NCBI GenBank assembly: GCA_963769715.1
Contig: CAVYNE010000008.1
Location: 1-64,000 of the forward strand
From: Palsa-504 sp963769715
Lineage (GTDB): Bacteria; Actinomycetota; Actinomycetes; Streptosporangiales; Streptosporangiaceae
Direction of reading: 5' to 3'
Length of the DNA: 64,000 nucleotides
Shown: positions 18,871 through 27,304 of the stretch, one piece after another
Numbering within the stretch: position 1 is the first letter of the stretch
Layout of the letters: every line of letters begins with the position of its first letter
The notes under the pieces: model-generated
Seen by the model: only the letters and a program-made list of their open reading frames with translations
What the model was told of the DNA's origin: nothing
The model's database searches: none
Made by a program: the position numbers and the translations under genes

Positions 18871-19259
18871 CCGGGACGCGGCGGCTCACCGACGACTTCG
18901 GCTGGCAGGAAGAGGCCGGTTACAGCCGCGCCGTTCGGCGTGGAAACGTCGTCATGGTCAGCGGGACCACCGCCACCGGCCCGGACGGGGCCGCCCTGCA
19001 CCCCGGTGACACCGGCGCCCAGGCCCGGCTGTGCCTGAACCGGATCGAACAGGCCCTGACCGCGCTGGGTGCCTGCTGGGAGGACGTGGTCCGCACCGTG
19101 GTGTACCTCGCGCCGGGCGCCAGCTGGGAGCAGGCCGCCCACGCCCACCGCGACGCGCTCGGCGCCGTCCGGCCGGCCAACACGATGGTCTACGTGGCCG
19201 ACCTGATCGGGGACGGCTTCCTGGTCGAGATCGAGGCCCAGGCGGTGGTCGAGCCGTGA
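18867..19259 (+). CDS. RidA/YjgF/UK114-family protein
   Basis: 130-residue chorismate-mutase-like trimer subunit. Start region GYSRAVRRGNVVMVSGTTAT, then IEQALTALGACWEDVVRTVVYL, match the family. At the usual substrate-binding position, where archetypal RidA has PARS/T, this protein has RPANTMVYV, so the carboxylate-binding Arg is replaced by Asn; the acidic residue in LVEIEAQAV is kept. It is therefore probably not a classical imine deaminase but a pathway-specific Rid protein such as those in catabolic operons (RutC-like role, inference). GTGA overlaps at both ends tie it to the operon. Confidence 0.9.
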   Translation: MTGTRRLTDDFGWQEEAGYSRAVRRGNVVMVSGTTATGPDGAALHPGDTGAQARLCLNRIEQALTALGACWEDVVRTVVYLAPGASWEQAAHAHRDALGAVRPANTMVYVADLIGDGFLVEIEAQAVVEP

Positions 19260-20274
19260 AGTTCTCGGTGCGGGTGAACAACGACCTGGGCTACTCCGAA
19301 CTGTTCACGCTGGCCGTCGCCGCCGAACAGGCGGGCTTCGACCAGCTGTGGGTCTCCAACGACCTGTTCCTGCGCTCGGCGCCGGTGCTGATGGGAGCCC
19401 TCGCCGCAGGCACGGCCCGGATCGGCCTGGGCATCGCGGTCATGAATCCGTACTCCGTGCACGTCAGCGAGCTGGCCATGGTCGCGGCGACGATGCAGGA
19501 GGTCAGCGGCGGCCGCTTCCTGCTCGGGCTCGGGGCCGGCTGGAGCAGTTCCTGGGCTGGGCCGGCCTCGTACGGGCGCAGCCCCTGGCCACGACCAGGG
19601 CGGCGCTGGTCGCCTTGCGGGCGCTGCTCGGCCACCAGGACGTGGACCGCGAGCTGCTGCCGGAATGGTTCGGTCCGGCCAGCGTGCTCAGGTTTCCGCT
19701 GGCCCGGCCGGTCCCCGTCTACATCGGTGCCATGGGCCCGAAGATGCTCGAGATGGCCGGCCGGCACGCCGACGGCGTGCTGCCGCTGCTCTACCCGCCC
19801 GAGCGCTACGCCAGCGTGCGCCTGCAGGTGCTGGCCGGCGCGGAGCACGGGCGTCCCGAGCACGGGCGTCGCGACGTCGACCTGCCGGCCTGCTTCTGGG
19901 TCTCGCTCTCCGACGACCCGGCGCAGGCCCGGACGGCGCTGGCCGAGAAGCTGGCCTACTACGGCCCGTCCATCTCGGCGCCGGTGCTCGCCGCCGCCGG
20001 CTTGCGACCGCAGGACTTCGCCGCGGCCGCCCGGCTGGCCCACGACGGGCACGGGGCGGCTCAGCTCATTGATGACCGCATGCTGTCCCTGGGGGTAGCC
20101 GGGGACGTCGCGGACGTGCTGGCCCGCTGCCGCGTGCTCGGCCGGCTGGGCGCCCGTCATCTTTCGTTCGGCCCGCCGCTCGGGCCGGACCCGGTCGCGG
20201 CGATCCGCCTGCTCGGCGACCAGGTGCTGCCCGCCCTGGCCGAACTGGGCGAGGAGACGAGGGAGAAACCATGA
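19256..20274 (+). pseudogene. LLM-class flavin-dependent oxidoreductase, frameshifted
   Basis: The luciferase-like TIM barrel starts at GTG 19256 (KFSVRVNNDLGYSELFTLAV, AEQAGFDQLWVSNDLFLRS, GTARIGLGIAVMNPYSVH). At about 19,540, after RFLLGLGAG, the frame shifts and continues EQFLGWAGLVRAQPLATTRA, PVPVYIGAMGPKMLEMAG and PACFWVSLSDDPAQARTAL to a stop at 20274. Total length is not a multiple of three, consistent with a single lost base. If the shift is a consensus error the gene would be a normal ~339-residue monooxygenase. The conserved GTGA and ATGA overlaps at both ends suggest the operon was recently functional. Confidence 0.87.
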
Positions 20275-20603
20275 GCGGTACACCCGACGAGGCGGACATG
20301 GAACTTTACGATCTCCGCGTCACCGTCGAGGAGATCGCAGGACGTTCGGTATGCGGTTTGTCTGTGGGTGACTACATCGAACTGACAGAAAGCTCACGGT
20401 TGCGGCTGCCTCCCGGCGGGCACTTCTGCCTCTACGCGCTGGCCGCCGCGCTGCCGCTGCTGCCGGCCAAGCAGCGCCAACTGCCGGAGTCGGACTGGCT
20501 GGAGCGCGAATCCCTGGTCGCCTGCCCGGACCCGGAGGAGCGGCTGGTCATGCGGATCACCCGGACCGCCCGGCGGTCGATGCGCTCGTCTGACCTCAGC
20601 TGA
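20271..20603 (+). CDS. TIGR04076 family protein
   Basis: 110 residues containing MELYDLRVTVEEIAGRS, VGDYIELTESSRLRLPPGG, HFCLYALAAALPLLPAKQR and VACPDPEERLVMRI, the recognisable core of TIGR04076. The function of that family is not established. The protein has several Cys residues (VCGLSVGD, HFCLY, VACPD), so metal or redox binding is possible. The ATG overlaps the preceding stop (ATGA), and three bases separate it from the next gene. Its place between two luciferase-like genes suggests an accessory role in the oxidation steps. Confidence 0.85.
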   Translation: MSGTPDEADMELYDLRVTVEEIAGRSVCGLSVGDYIELTESSRLRLPPGGHFCLYALAAALPLLPAKQRQLPESDWLERESLVACPDPEERLVMRITRTARRSMRSSDLS

Positions 20604-20606
20604 CCC

Positions 20607-21611
20607 GTGGCCGAGATCGGCATCGCCTTCCAGACCGACAAGCCGCCCGGCCGGTACGGCGAGCTCGCCGCCGCGGCCGAGGCCTACGGTTTCAACGTGG
20701 TCAGCGTCTTCGCCGACCTGCTGTACCAGCCGCCGCTGCCGGCCCTGCTCGAGATGGCGCGGGCTACCTCCCGGGTTCGGCTGGGCGCGGCCTGCCTCAA
20801 CCCGTACACCCAGCACCCCTACGAGATCGCCGGCGGGCTGGCCGCACTCGACGCGGCCTCCGGCGGGCGCGCCTACCTCGGCCTGGCCCGCGGGACCTGG
20901 CTCGAGGCGATCGGCATCGACCAGCGGCGCCCGCTCGCCCACCTGCGGGACACCGCGGCGATCGTGCGCGCGCTGCTGTCCGGCGACGACCGCGGCTACT
21001 CCGGAACGGCCTACCGGCTGACCCCTGGGATCCGGCTGCACGGGCAGCGGCCGGATCCCGGTGGCCGACGGCCGCCGCTGCTGGTGGGCACCTGGGGGCC
21101 GCGGGGAGCCGCGCTGGCCGGCGAGATCGCCGATGAGGTCAAGGTGGGCGGCAGTGCGAACCCGGCGGTCGTGCCGCTGATCCGGGACCGGATCCGGGTC
21201 GGCAGCCAGGCCGCGGGCCGTCCCCTGGACCAGGTCAGGGTGGTGGTCGGCGCGGTCACCGTGGTGGACCGGGACGGCGCCGCCGCGCGCCGCCGCGCCC
21301 GGACCGAGGTGGCCAAGTACCTGGCCGTGGTGGCCGAACTGGACGCTACGACCGAACTGCCGGCCGGATTCGCCGACCAGGTCCGGGGCCTGGTCGCGGC
21401 AGGCCGCGACCAGGCCGCGGGCGCGCTGATCCCGGACGAGGTCCTCGACCGGTTCGCGTTCTCCGGCACGCCGGAGCACGTCGCCGCGCTGGCACAGCGG
21501 GTCCTGGACGCCGGGGCCGGCCGGATCGACTTCGGCACTCCGCACGGCCTGGTCGACCAGGCAGGCGTCGCCCTGCTCGGCACCGCCGTCCTACCGCTGC
21601 TCCAGCGCTGA
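20607..21611 (+). CDS. LLM-class flavin/F420-dependent oxidoreductase
   Basis: 334-residue luciferase-like TIM barrel, intact. Seen: IGIAFQTDKPPGRYGELAAA, ATSRVRLGAACLNPYTQHP, DAASGGRAYLGLARGTWL and PLLVGTWGPRGAALAGEIAD. The sequence resembles methylenetetrahydromethanopterin-reductase-like (Mer) members, which use F420, but FMN cannot be excluded. GTG start at 20607, three bases after the TIGR04076 stop. Last gene of the operon; the following DNA turns to a minus-strand gene. Not an extra copy of the frameshifted LLM gene: the two differ throughout. Confidence 0.9.
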   Translation: MAEIGIAFQTDKPPGRYGELAAAAEAYGFNVVSVFADLLYQPPLPALLEMARATSRVRLGAACLNPYTQHPYEIAGGLAALDAASGGRAYLGLARGTWLEAIGIDQRRPLAHLRDTAAIVRALLSGDDRGYSGTAYRLTPGIRLHGQRPDPGGRRPPLLVGTWGPRGAALAGEIADEVKVGGSANPAVVPLIRDRIRVGSQAAGRPLDQVRVVVGAVTVVDRDGAAARRRARTEVAKYLAVVAELDATTELPAGFADQVRGLVAAGRDQAAGALIPDEVLDRFAFSGTPEHVAALAQRVLDAGAGRIDFGTPHGLVDQAGVALLGTAVLPLLQR

Positions 21612-21639
21612 CGCCAGATTTCAAGGGCGGCGGGTTGGC

Positions 21640-21918
21640 TCAGACGCCGGAGGCTGGCCAGAACGGCACAGCCTGGCTGGCGGCGGCCCGGATCGCGTCT
21701 CCGTCAAGGACAAGGCCAGCGTCCTGAAGCCCGCGGTCCGGCCATGAGCACGTCACGGTGACCGGCCCGGGCGGAGGTAGCGGCCAGATCCACAGGGACA
21801 TGCGGACGTGCTCGTCATCGTTCGGCCCGCCTGAGCTGCGTTCGGATCCGGTGACGGACAGCATGGGTCCCAGCCCGTTGCGCAGCCCGGCTTCGTCGTC
21901 TTGTGCCGCCTCACGCAC
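21640..21918 (-). CDS. hypothetical protein, probably 5'-truncated
   Basis: About 92 residues. The core SLWIWPLPPPGPVTVTCSWP followed by DRGL resembles the C-terminal part of a common actinomycete hypothetical protein with a Trp/Pro-rich WPLPPPGP motif; the end AIRAAASQAVPFWP also fits. Such proteins usually have a longer N-terminal region, which I do not find upstream, so this may be a fragment starting at GTG 21918. Function unknown. It converges with the LLM operon. Confidence 0.55.
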   Translation of the reverse strand: MREAAQDDEAGLRNGLGPMLSVTGSERSSGGPNDDEHVRMSLWIWPLPPPGPVTVTCSWPDRGLQDAGLVLDGDAIRAAASQAVPFWPASGV

Positions 21919-22010
21919 GCCCAGGTGTATATCTGCCGCGCTCTACGAGAGGCCATCATGCATGAGCGGATATTTATACGCTGGCCGGATCAACCGCATG
22001 CCCCTCGAGC

Positions 22011-22016
22011 TAGGCT
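22011..22016 (+). promoter_or_regulatory. -10 box TAGGCT of a leaderless start
   Basis: TAGGCT is followed by seven bases and GTG 22024. No good Shine-Dalgarno and no clear -35. Confidence 0.4.
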
Positions 22017-22023
22017 GGTCAGC

Positions 22024-22473
22024 GTGTCCGATCATTACCGTGCGCCGGGCTGGTTCACCCGTAACGTTTTCAACCAGCTGGTGGTGTTCCTGACCAGGCA
22101 GGGCATCAGCGTTCTCGGCTCGCGGGTCCTTGCGGTGAAGGGCCGGACAAGCGGCGAGTGGCGTACCACGCCGGTGAACCTGCTGACCCACGATGGCCGC
22201 CGTTACCTCGTCGCACCCCGCGGCGAAACCCAGTGGGTGCGCAACCTGCGGGCCGCCGGCACCGGCGAACTGCGGCTGGGCAGGCGTGCCGAGAGCTTCC
22301 GCGGCCGGGAGCTCACCGACGACGAGAAAGTACCGGTCCTGCGCGCCTATCTTAAGAGGTGGAAGACAGAGGTCGGGATCTTCTTCGAGGGCACCGGGCC
22401 GGAGTCGAGCGACGATCAGATTCGCGTCATCACGCCCAAACACCCGGCGTTCGAGGTGCTTCCTGTCCAGTAG
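22024..22473 (+). CDS. deazaflavin (F420)-dependent nitroreductase family protein
   Basis: 149-residue split-barrel protein of the DDN/PF04075 family, which uses reduced F420 or related deazaflavins. Seen: WFTRNVFNQLVVFLTRQGIS, GSRVLAVKGRTSGEWRTTPV and RGETQWVRNLRAAGTGELRL, all typical. An in-frame ATG at 21958 would add 22 poorly conserved residues; I prefer the GTG at 22024 because of family length and the TAGGCT box seven bases upstream. Isolated gene, intact. Confidence 0.85.
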   Translation: MSDHYRAPGWFTRNVFNQLVVFLTRQGISVLGSRVLAVKGRTSGEWRTTPVNLLTHDGRRYLVAPRGETQWVRNLRAAGTGELRLGRRAESFRGRELTDDEKVPVLRAYLKRWKTEVGIFFEGTGPESSDDQIRVITPKHPAFEVLPVQ

Positions 22474-22685
22474 GCCGTCGACGTCAATACCGGCAGGTGC
22501 CTTCTGCTGGCCAGTTCCAGGATCACATGGCCAGCCATCCGCTCAGCTGCCCGCGGCGGATGCAGGAGACCAGGAACCGCCACGGGACACAAGCGCCATA
22601 GAGTTCAAAGCACTCCCTACGGCATGACCGGACGAGTTCGCTAGGGGTGCGGACTCAGTTTCTACCTATCGGTCCGCTCCCGGGC
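22474..22685. other. non-coding stretch
   Basis: No supported gene; leads into the promoter of the DinB-like gene. Confidence 0.5.
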
Positions 22686-22716
22686 TTGACCTTTAGCCCA
22701 TGCCGGTTTGTAGGGT
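22686..22716 (+). promoter_or_regulatory. promoter of DinB-like gene (leaderless)
   Basis: TTGACC at 22686-22691, spacer 19, TAGGGT at 22711-22716, then seven bases to GTG 22724. This predicts transcription starting at the start codon. Confidence 0.6.
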
Positions 22717-22723
22717 GGCTCTC

Positions 22724-23203
22724 GTGGCAGAGGATACGCGCAGCCCAGCGGCATATGCAGCGGACATTGACGCGGCCAGGGAGCGGATGATCGCCTTCGT
22801 CAGCGGCTGCAGCGGCACGGAGTGGCGCACCGCGCCCCTGAATGGGGATCCCCGGCCGGTGGCGGTGGTGGTGGATCACGTGGCGCACGCGTATGAGTAC
22901 CTGGCGGGCTGGATGCGCCAGGTCGTCGCAGGCCAGCGGGTCGAGGTGAACAGTGATGCAGTGGATGCCCTCAACGCGCAGCACGCCCGGGACGCTGTAA
23001 CGGTGAGCAAGGCCGAGGCCACGGGGCACTTGCGCCGCAGCGGGGAGGCCATCAGCGTGCTGGTCGCGGGCCTCAGCGCTGCCGACCTGGCAGCCCAGGA
23101 CGGCAGAGTCCGGCTTCTGGCGCAGATCGCGGCCCGGCACGCAGACGATCATCGCGCCGACATCGAAACGGCACTGGCCGCGCGAGGCATCCGGCGCGGC
23201 TGA
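22724..23203 (+). CDS. DinB/maleylpyruvate-isomerase-like four-helix protein
   Basis: 159 residues from GTG 22724 (an ATG at 22700 would add eight). Helical bundle with a probable three-His metal site: VVDHVAHAYEYLAGW supplies one His and ARHADDHRADIE the other two, the usual DinB_2 spacing. In actinomycetes such proteins are thiol-dependent (mycothiol) transferases or isomerases, but the substrate cannot be predicted. Intact, single gene with its own promoter. Confidence 0.75.
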   Translation: MAEDTRSPAAYAADIDAARERMIAFVSGCSGTEWRTAPLNGDPRPVAVVVDHVAHAYEYLAGWMRQVVAGQRVEVNSDAVDALNAQHARDAVTVSKAEATGHLRRSGEAISVLVAGLSAADLAAQDGRVRLLAQIAARHADDHRADIETALAARGIRRG

Positions 23204-23359
23204 CGACGCAGGCTACTTGCCGCCCGCGCTACCTGGCCGACGCCAGCATGGATACCTTCTCCGCCGCACTTCACAGCGGTCAGATGAGCGGATGGTCGCG
23301 CTAACTCTGTTGTCGTTGCCCCTGGGATTTCCGAGGCGGTGACAGCTCGACGATCTATT
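23204..23359. other. non-coding stretch
   Basis: About 155 bases with no supported gene between two convergent coding regions. Confidence 0.4.
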
Positions 23360-23869
23360 TCAGGAGCCATGCTGTACGAGCGTAAGGAGAGCCTCGTAGG
23401 AAAACGTCTTTCCTTGGGATATCACGGTTTCGTCGAGAGTCAGGCGTGGCTCATCGCCTGACAGGTTCAGGAACCCGTGGATCTTCACCGTTGTCTCTAC
23501 GATAGTGCCTGCATTGGCCTTGGCCTGTCCCGTCAGTTCGAAGATCGGCGCATAGCCGTTGACCTGCCCGATAAGTGGAAAGAGGTCGGTCCGGGAGTTA
23601 GCCGGAGCCCAGACGAAGGACCCTCCGAGTCTCTCCTGCACGGTGAGGGCGGCATCCCCATCCCTGATTCGCTCTCGCTCTGAGTCCATGAAAGCGACGC
23701 TGCCAGCGGTCTGATTCAAAGCGTCGATGGACTTGATCGTAAACCTGGCGCCTTCCACAGCTTGACCGCGGCTTGAGCCGGATGCCTGCGGCGAACCGCT
23801 CGGCGAAGCCGAGGGGAGGCTCATTATCGCATCCGGGTCTGTTGACACAAGTCGCGCGGACAAGGCCAT
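23360..23869 (-). CDS. hypothetical protein
   Basis: 169 residues from ATG 23869, preceded by AAGGA eight bases upstream. After a Ser/Pro-rich first 45 residues comes a well-formed domain (RFTIKSIDALNQTAGSVAFM, LGGSFVWAPANSRTDLFPLI, AGTIVETTVKIHGFLNLSGD) with beta-strand character. No family recognised. Transcribed divergently from the membrane protein at 23928 with a 58-base gap. Reading frames starting further upstream would overlap that gene and are not favoured. Codon use is less GC-rich than the flanks, so both may be acquired. Confidence 0.6.
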   Translation of the reverse strand: MALSARLVSTDPDAIMSLPSASPSGSPQASGSSRGQAVEGARFTIKSIDALNQTAGSVAFMDSERERIRDGDAALTVQERLGGSFVWAPANSRTDLFPLIGQVNGYAPIFELTGQAKANAGTIVETTVKIHGFLNLSGDEPRLTLDETVISQGKTFSYEALLTLVQHGS

Positions 23870-23927
23870 GGTGATCTGTCCTTGTGCACCGCTTCCGATG
23901 CCGTTTGGGGCACCGGAGGGAAGAGAA

Positions 23928-25628
23928 ATGGGGCCAGTAGCGGATAACGTAGGCAACGGTTCAGCCGCACCGTCTGAGTCGGGAAGCCCGCCACTGGTGA
24001 CTGGTGGATCCAATGTTACTGACGGGAAGGTACTGCCATCCTCTGCTGCGGAAGACCACGCGGGTGACGAGACGAACACTGCATCTACTGGGCCGCGGCC
24101 GGCCAAAGAAACCAGCGGGTCCTCGCCGAATGGTCAAGATGACTCAAGTATCAGCGGGATCTGGGTCCTCCTATTCTGGACGGGCATTGGTGCATTTATC
24201 GCACGGAGTAATCGGACAAGCAGGATCTTCATGTTCCGCTGGTGGTGGGCGATTCTTCTGCCGACGGTAATGGTCGGCGCCTTGCTGGCAATTTCTCCTA
24301 GCCGCAAATGGCTTCAGCGTCAAAAACCCAGTTTTCGAGCTGGGCTTTTTATCTTTGGCGTGATACCGCTGCTACTCGCCGTCATCGGGAGCGTAACCGT
24401 CCTGCCTCAGCGTTATCAGGTCATAGCGCTTCGATCGGTGATTCTCGTCACAGTTTGCCTGCTGCCCGCTGTGATGTGGTTCCTCTTCATTGCAACCCGG
24501 AAGGCAAGCCTCCTCAACGGCTTCTTGGCTAATCTCTATCGTCTCGGGCTCCTTGCTCCCTTTCCGCGGTCATCAAGCGCTTCGCCGGCGGCCGACCCAG
24601 CCCATGATCAACGCCTCATGAGCTACCTGCAAAAGTTCGAATCGGTCTATGGCGCTTTGCCTCAGTCCGTGCGTGACGGCGTGCTGAAGAAGGGGATCAG
24701 CCCTTACAAGGCGTCGGATGTAACGTCCCCGATAGGGCAGTCGACGACCACTATTCCCGTTATGCTGTCCACGATTCTTATTGCACTCGGCTGGCTCGTT
24801 ACTCTTCCTCCCGCCCAGGCTCCCCTTACGGTCACGAACGCCAGCAGCTGGGCGCACGCAATCGAGCCCACGGCGACCCCGGTTACGCTCGCGTTTCTCG
24901 GCGCCTACTTTTTCTCGCTCCAGATGCTATTCAGGCGCTACGTCCGAAGCGACCTCGGCGGCAGCGCGTACGTCGCGGTTTCGATGCGGATCGTCCTTGC
25001 GGTCATTGGAACCTGGGTCGTCATGGTAGCGGGCCTTCAACTAGGCCTGGCGACGGAAGGGCAACTCCTTGTCATCGGGTTTGTCATTGGCGTGTTCCCC
25101 TAGGTGGCCTGGCAGATCATCCAGGCGGCCTCCCGTAAGATGACTAACTTCACCCGCGTCAAAAGCATGGAATCAGACCTACCACTGAGCGACCTCGATG
25201 GGCTAACCGTATGGCACGAAGCACGCCTAGAGGAAGAGGACATTGAGAATATTCCCAACATGGCCACCACCGATCTTGTCGAATTGCTCATCAACACGCG
25301 CTTCCCTGCTGAGCGCATAATCGACTGGGTGGATCAAGCCATCCTGTACACTCAACTCGGCGCCAAAAACACGGAATTCCGCGGTAAACTGAGCCTACAT
25401 GGCATCCGAACCGGAACTTCCTTTCTCGAGGAATCCGCCGCAAGAAAGGAACAGAAGGACAAGCTGGCCGCGGGCAGTATCTTCTCTGATAACGCTATGG
25501 AATTTGATCCATCTCTCGAAGCCGTGCTCTCGACCAACTCTAATCTAGCGCTGGTCCAGCGCTGGCGCGAAGGGTCACCAATCCAACCCTGCTTGCCCGC
25601 TCAGCCCAGCATGGAGCACGCGGCGTGA
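23928..25628 (+). pseudogene. polytopic membrane protein interrupted by an in-frame TAG
   Basis: From ATG 23928 (GGAGGG seven bases upstream) the frame runs through a Ser/Pro-rich N-terminus and about eight membrane helices (e.g. WAILLPTVMVGALLAIS, AGLFIFGVIPLLLAVIGSVT, STILIALGWLV) to a TAG at 25101-25103. The same frame then continues without a break (VAWQIIQAAS, DLDGLTVWHEARLEEEDIEN, ERIIDWVDQAILYTQLG) to 25628. The downstream part is a conserved-looking cytoplasmic domain, so a single substitution has probably cut one ~566-residue protein in two. Function unknown. Lower GC than the surroundings suggests transfer. Confidence 0.75.
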
Positions 25629-25660
25629 TTGGCGCACGCACTCATTTCGGCAATGTCGGG

Positions 25661-25687
25661 CGCCTCCCGCGGCATGAGCCGCGGGAG
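25661..25687. other. split hairpin used as IS target
   Basis: Left arm CGCCTCCCGCGGC (25661-25673), loop ATGA, right arm GCCGCGGGAG (25678-25687) interrupted by the IS. With the bases after the element (27423-27435) the original right arm was GCCGCGGGAGGCG, so the uninterrupted site was a perfect 13-bp stem with a 4-base loop, possibly a terminator. Confidence 0.85.
25678..25687. repeat. target-site duplication, left copy
   Basis: GCCGCGGGAG immediately outside the left terminal repeat; an identical copy lies immediately outside the right one. Confidence 0.93.
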
Positions 25688-25695
25688 CACTGCCC

Positions 25696-27240
25696 TTAAC
25701 TTCCGGGAGATTCATCCCATGTTGGGAGATTTGACGGGGTGATGGTGATGGTATATGTCGCGTCTTCGGTATGCCGGGTCCGGCGTTCGGCTGCCGTACG
25801 GCCAGAGGTCCGTTTCCGGCCAGTCCTGTTACGGGGGCTGCTGATGATGCTGCGGAGGAGACGGCCCAGGGGGTTCCGGGGGCGCCTGCCGCAGTGCTCG
25901 CAGCAGGTATCGCCCCAGATCCCGGCGCGGACCATGGACAGGACGGCGGTGAAGCTGATCTCGTCGGGGTCGGCGCCGGCGAGGGCCGCGGCGCGGGCGG
26001 CCAGCGTCGTGATCATGTTATAGACGAGGAGGAACGCCCAGGCTTCCTGCCGGGCCAGGACGGGCGACCGGCCGCGCAGGACCCGCCGGTTACCGCGCAG
26101 CGTTTTCTTCAGGTGCAGGAACGCGATTTCGATTTGCCAGCGTTCAGCATACAGCGCAGCGATCTCGTGAGCCGGGAACGTGGCATGGTCCGGCAAGGTG
26201 GTCAGGACCCGGATCGCCGTGGTCTTGACGTGGCCCCGCGGGGTGCGGGCGGTAACGGTGAAGCAGACCAGCCTGGCGGTGGTGTCCGGGAGCCGGGGCA
26301 GGGCCTTGTCCCGGGCGTCGCGGCGCCGCGTGCTGAGCATCCCGTCCGATTCATGCAGGCGGACCAGCTCGGACCCGTCAGGGAGGACCCGGAGGGTCTT
26401 GAACGGGACGGACGTGGCGCCGTTCTTGACCCGCCAGCACAGGTGCGCGCCCGTGGCCGACAGGCGGATCCACCGGCTCATGGAGAAGAACCCGCGGTCC
26501 GCGAGGTTCAGCATCCCGGGCCTGAACGTGCCGGCAAGCTCGTCTGCCACGGTGTTCTCCCCGTCGAGGTAGCCGCCGACCGCCGCGCCGATCCACCGGC
26601 GGGTCCCGGTACGGACATGCGCGACGATCCTCAGCTTCGGCTTCGTGCCGCCCGAGGGCACCCCGAACTCGTCCGCCAGCTCGTCGTTACTGAACAGCTC
26701 GGCGGTGGTCCCGTCGATCGCGGTCAGTTCCATCTGGTGCCACAGCGACCCGGGTCCCGGCTCCGGGTCCGGGCGGGCAGCATCCAGCTCGAAAAGCTGT
26801 TTCATCACGTGCTCCCCGGAAAGCGCGCGGGCTTTCGACAGGGCCGGGCCGCTCGGGACCGGGGTGCCGGGCTTGATGCCCAGTCCGGGCAGGCTGAACG
26901 CGACCCGCAGCGCCCCGTCATAGCCCTCCCCGGGGAACAGGCACCCGACGATCAGGCAGATCACCGTCATCTTCGCGTTCAGCGCCCGGTCCAGCTGATG
27001 GTCATGCGGCGCGGACGCTGCCGCCTCCTCGATCACCCCGTCCGCGAGCAGCTCCTCGATCAGCCCCCGCCGGTCGATATCCTCCAGCCAGTGCGTCCAC
27101 AAGCCGGGCCCGGCCACCACCCGGCGGGCCAGGTCCGCCCGCAGCCGGTCTTCCGCGCTGCCCTTCCCGTCCTCTCCCGCAGCCGGGATAACCGGCCTGG
27201 CCTGCGAAGACGACACGAGCATGGCACAATGACGAGACAA
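25696..27240 (-). CDS. IS4-family DDE transposase
   Basis: 514 residues, full length. The N-terminal IS4 domain (GLWTHWLEDIDRRGLIEELL, then LNAKMTVICLIVGCLFPGEG) precedes the RNase-H-like catalytic core: first Asp in ELTAIDGTTAELF, second in LNLADRGFFS, and the Glu in YAERWQIEIAFLHLKK, which is an exact Y-(2)-R-(3)-E-(6)-K IS4 signature. A TTG start at 27240 is supported by AGGAG five bases upstream; an ATG lies six codons later. The stop lies inside the left terminal repeat. The start region is held in a hairpin (see 27239-27304). Confidence 0.94.
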   Translation of the reverse strand: MSRHCAMLVSSSQARPVIPAAGEDGKGSAEDRLRADLARRVVAGPGLWTHWLEDIDRRGLIEELLADGVIEEAAASAPHDHQLDRALNAKMTVICLIVGCLFPGEGYDGALRVAFSLPGLGIKPGTPVPSGPALSKARALSGEHVMKQLFELDAARPDPEPGPGSLWHQMELTAIDGTTAELFSNDELADEFGVPSGGTKPKLRIVAHVRTGTRRWIGAAVGGYLDGENTVADELAGTFRPGMLNLADRGFFSMSRWIRLSATGAHLCWRVKNGATSVPFKTLRVLPDGSELVRLHESDGMLSTRRRDARDKALPRLPDTTARLVCFTVTARTPRGHVKTTAIRVLTTLPDHATFPAHEIAALYAERWQIEIAFLHLKKTLRGNRRVLRGRSPVLARQEAWAFLLVYNMITTLAARAAALAGADPDEISFTAVLSMVRAGIWGDTCCEHCGRRPRNPLGRLLRSIISSPRNRTGRKRTSGRTAAERRTRHTEDATYTITITPSNLPTWDESPGS

Positions 27241-27304
27241 CGAAGCTCCTGATCACGGACGTATACGGGCTTTGAACACCTCACGTCCTACCGGGAGCTT
27301 CGTT
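27239..27304 (-). promoter_or_regulatory. inverted repeat sequestering the transposase ribosome site
   Basis: On the transposase strand, AACGAAGCTCC (27304-27294) is the exact complement of GGAGCTTCGTT (27249-27239), which contains the Shine-Dalgarno and start codon. A transcript entering from outside would fold and hide them, while one started inside would lack the upstream arm. This matches the protection against impinging transcription known from IS10 and other IS4-group elements. Confidence 0.75.

Noticed and set aside
23149..23370. 73-codon minus-strand frame
   Set aside because: Low-complexity composition, overlaps the end of the DinB-like gene, no ribosome site.
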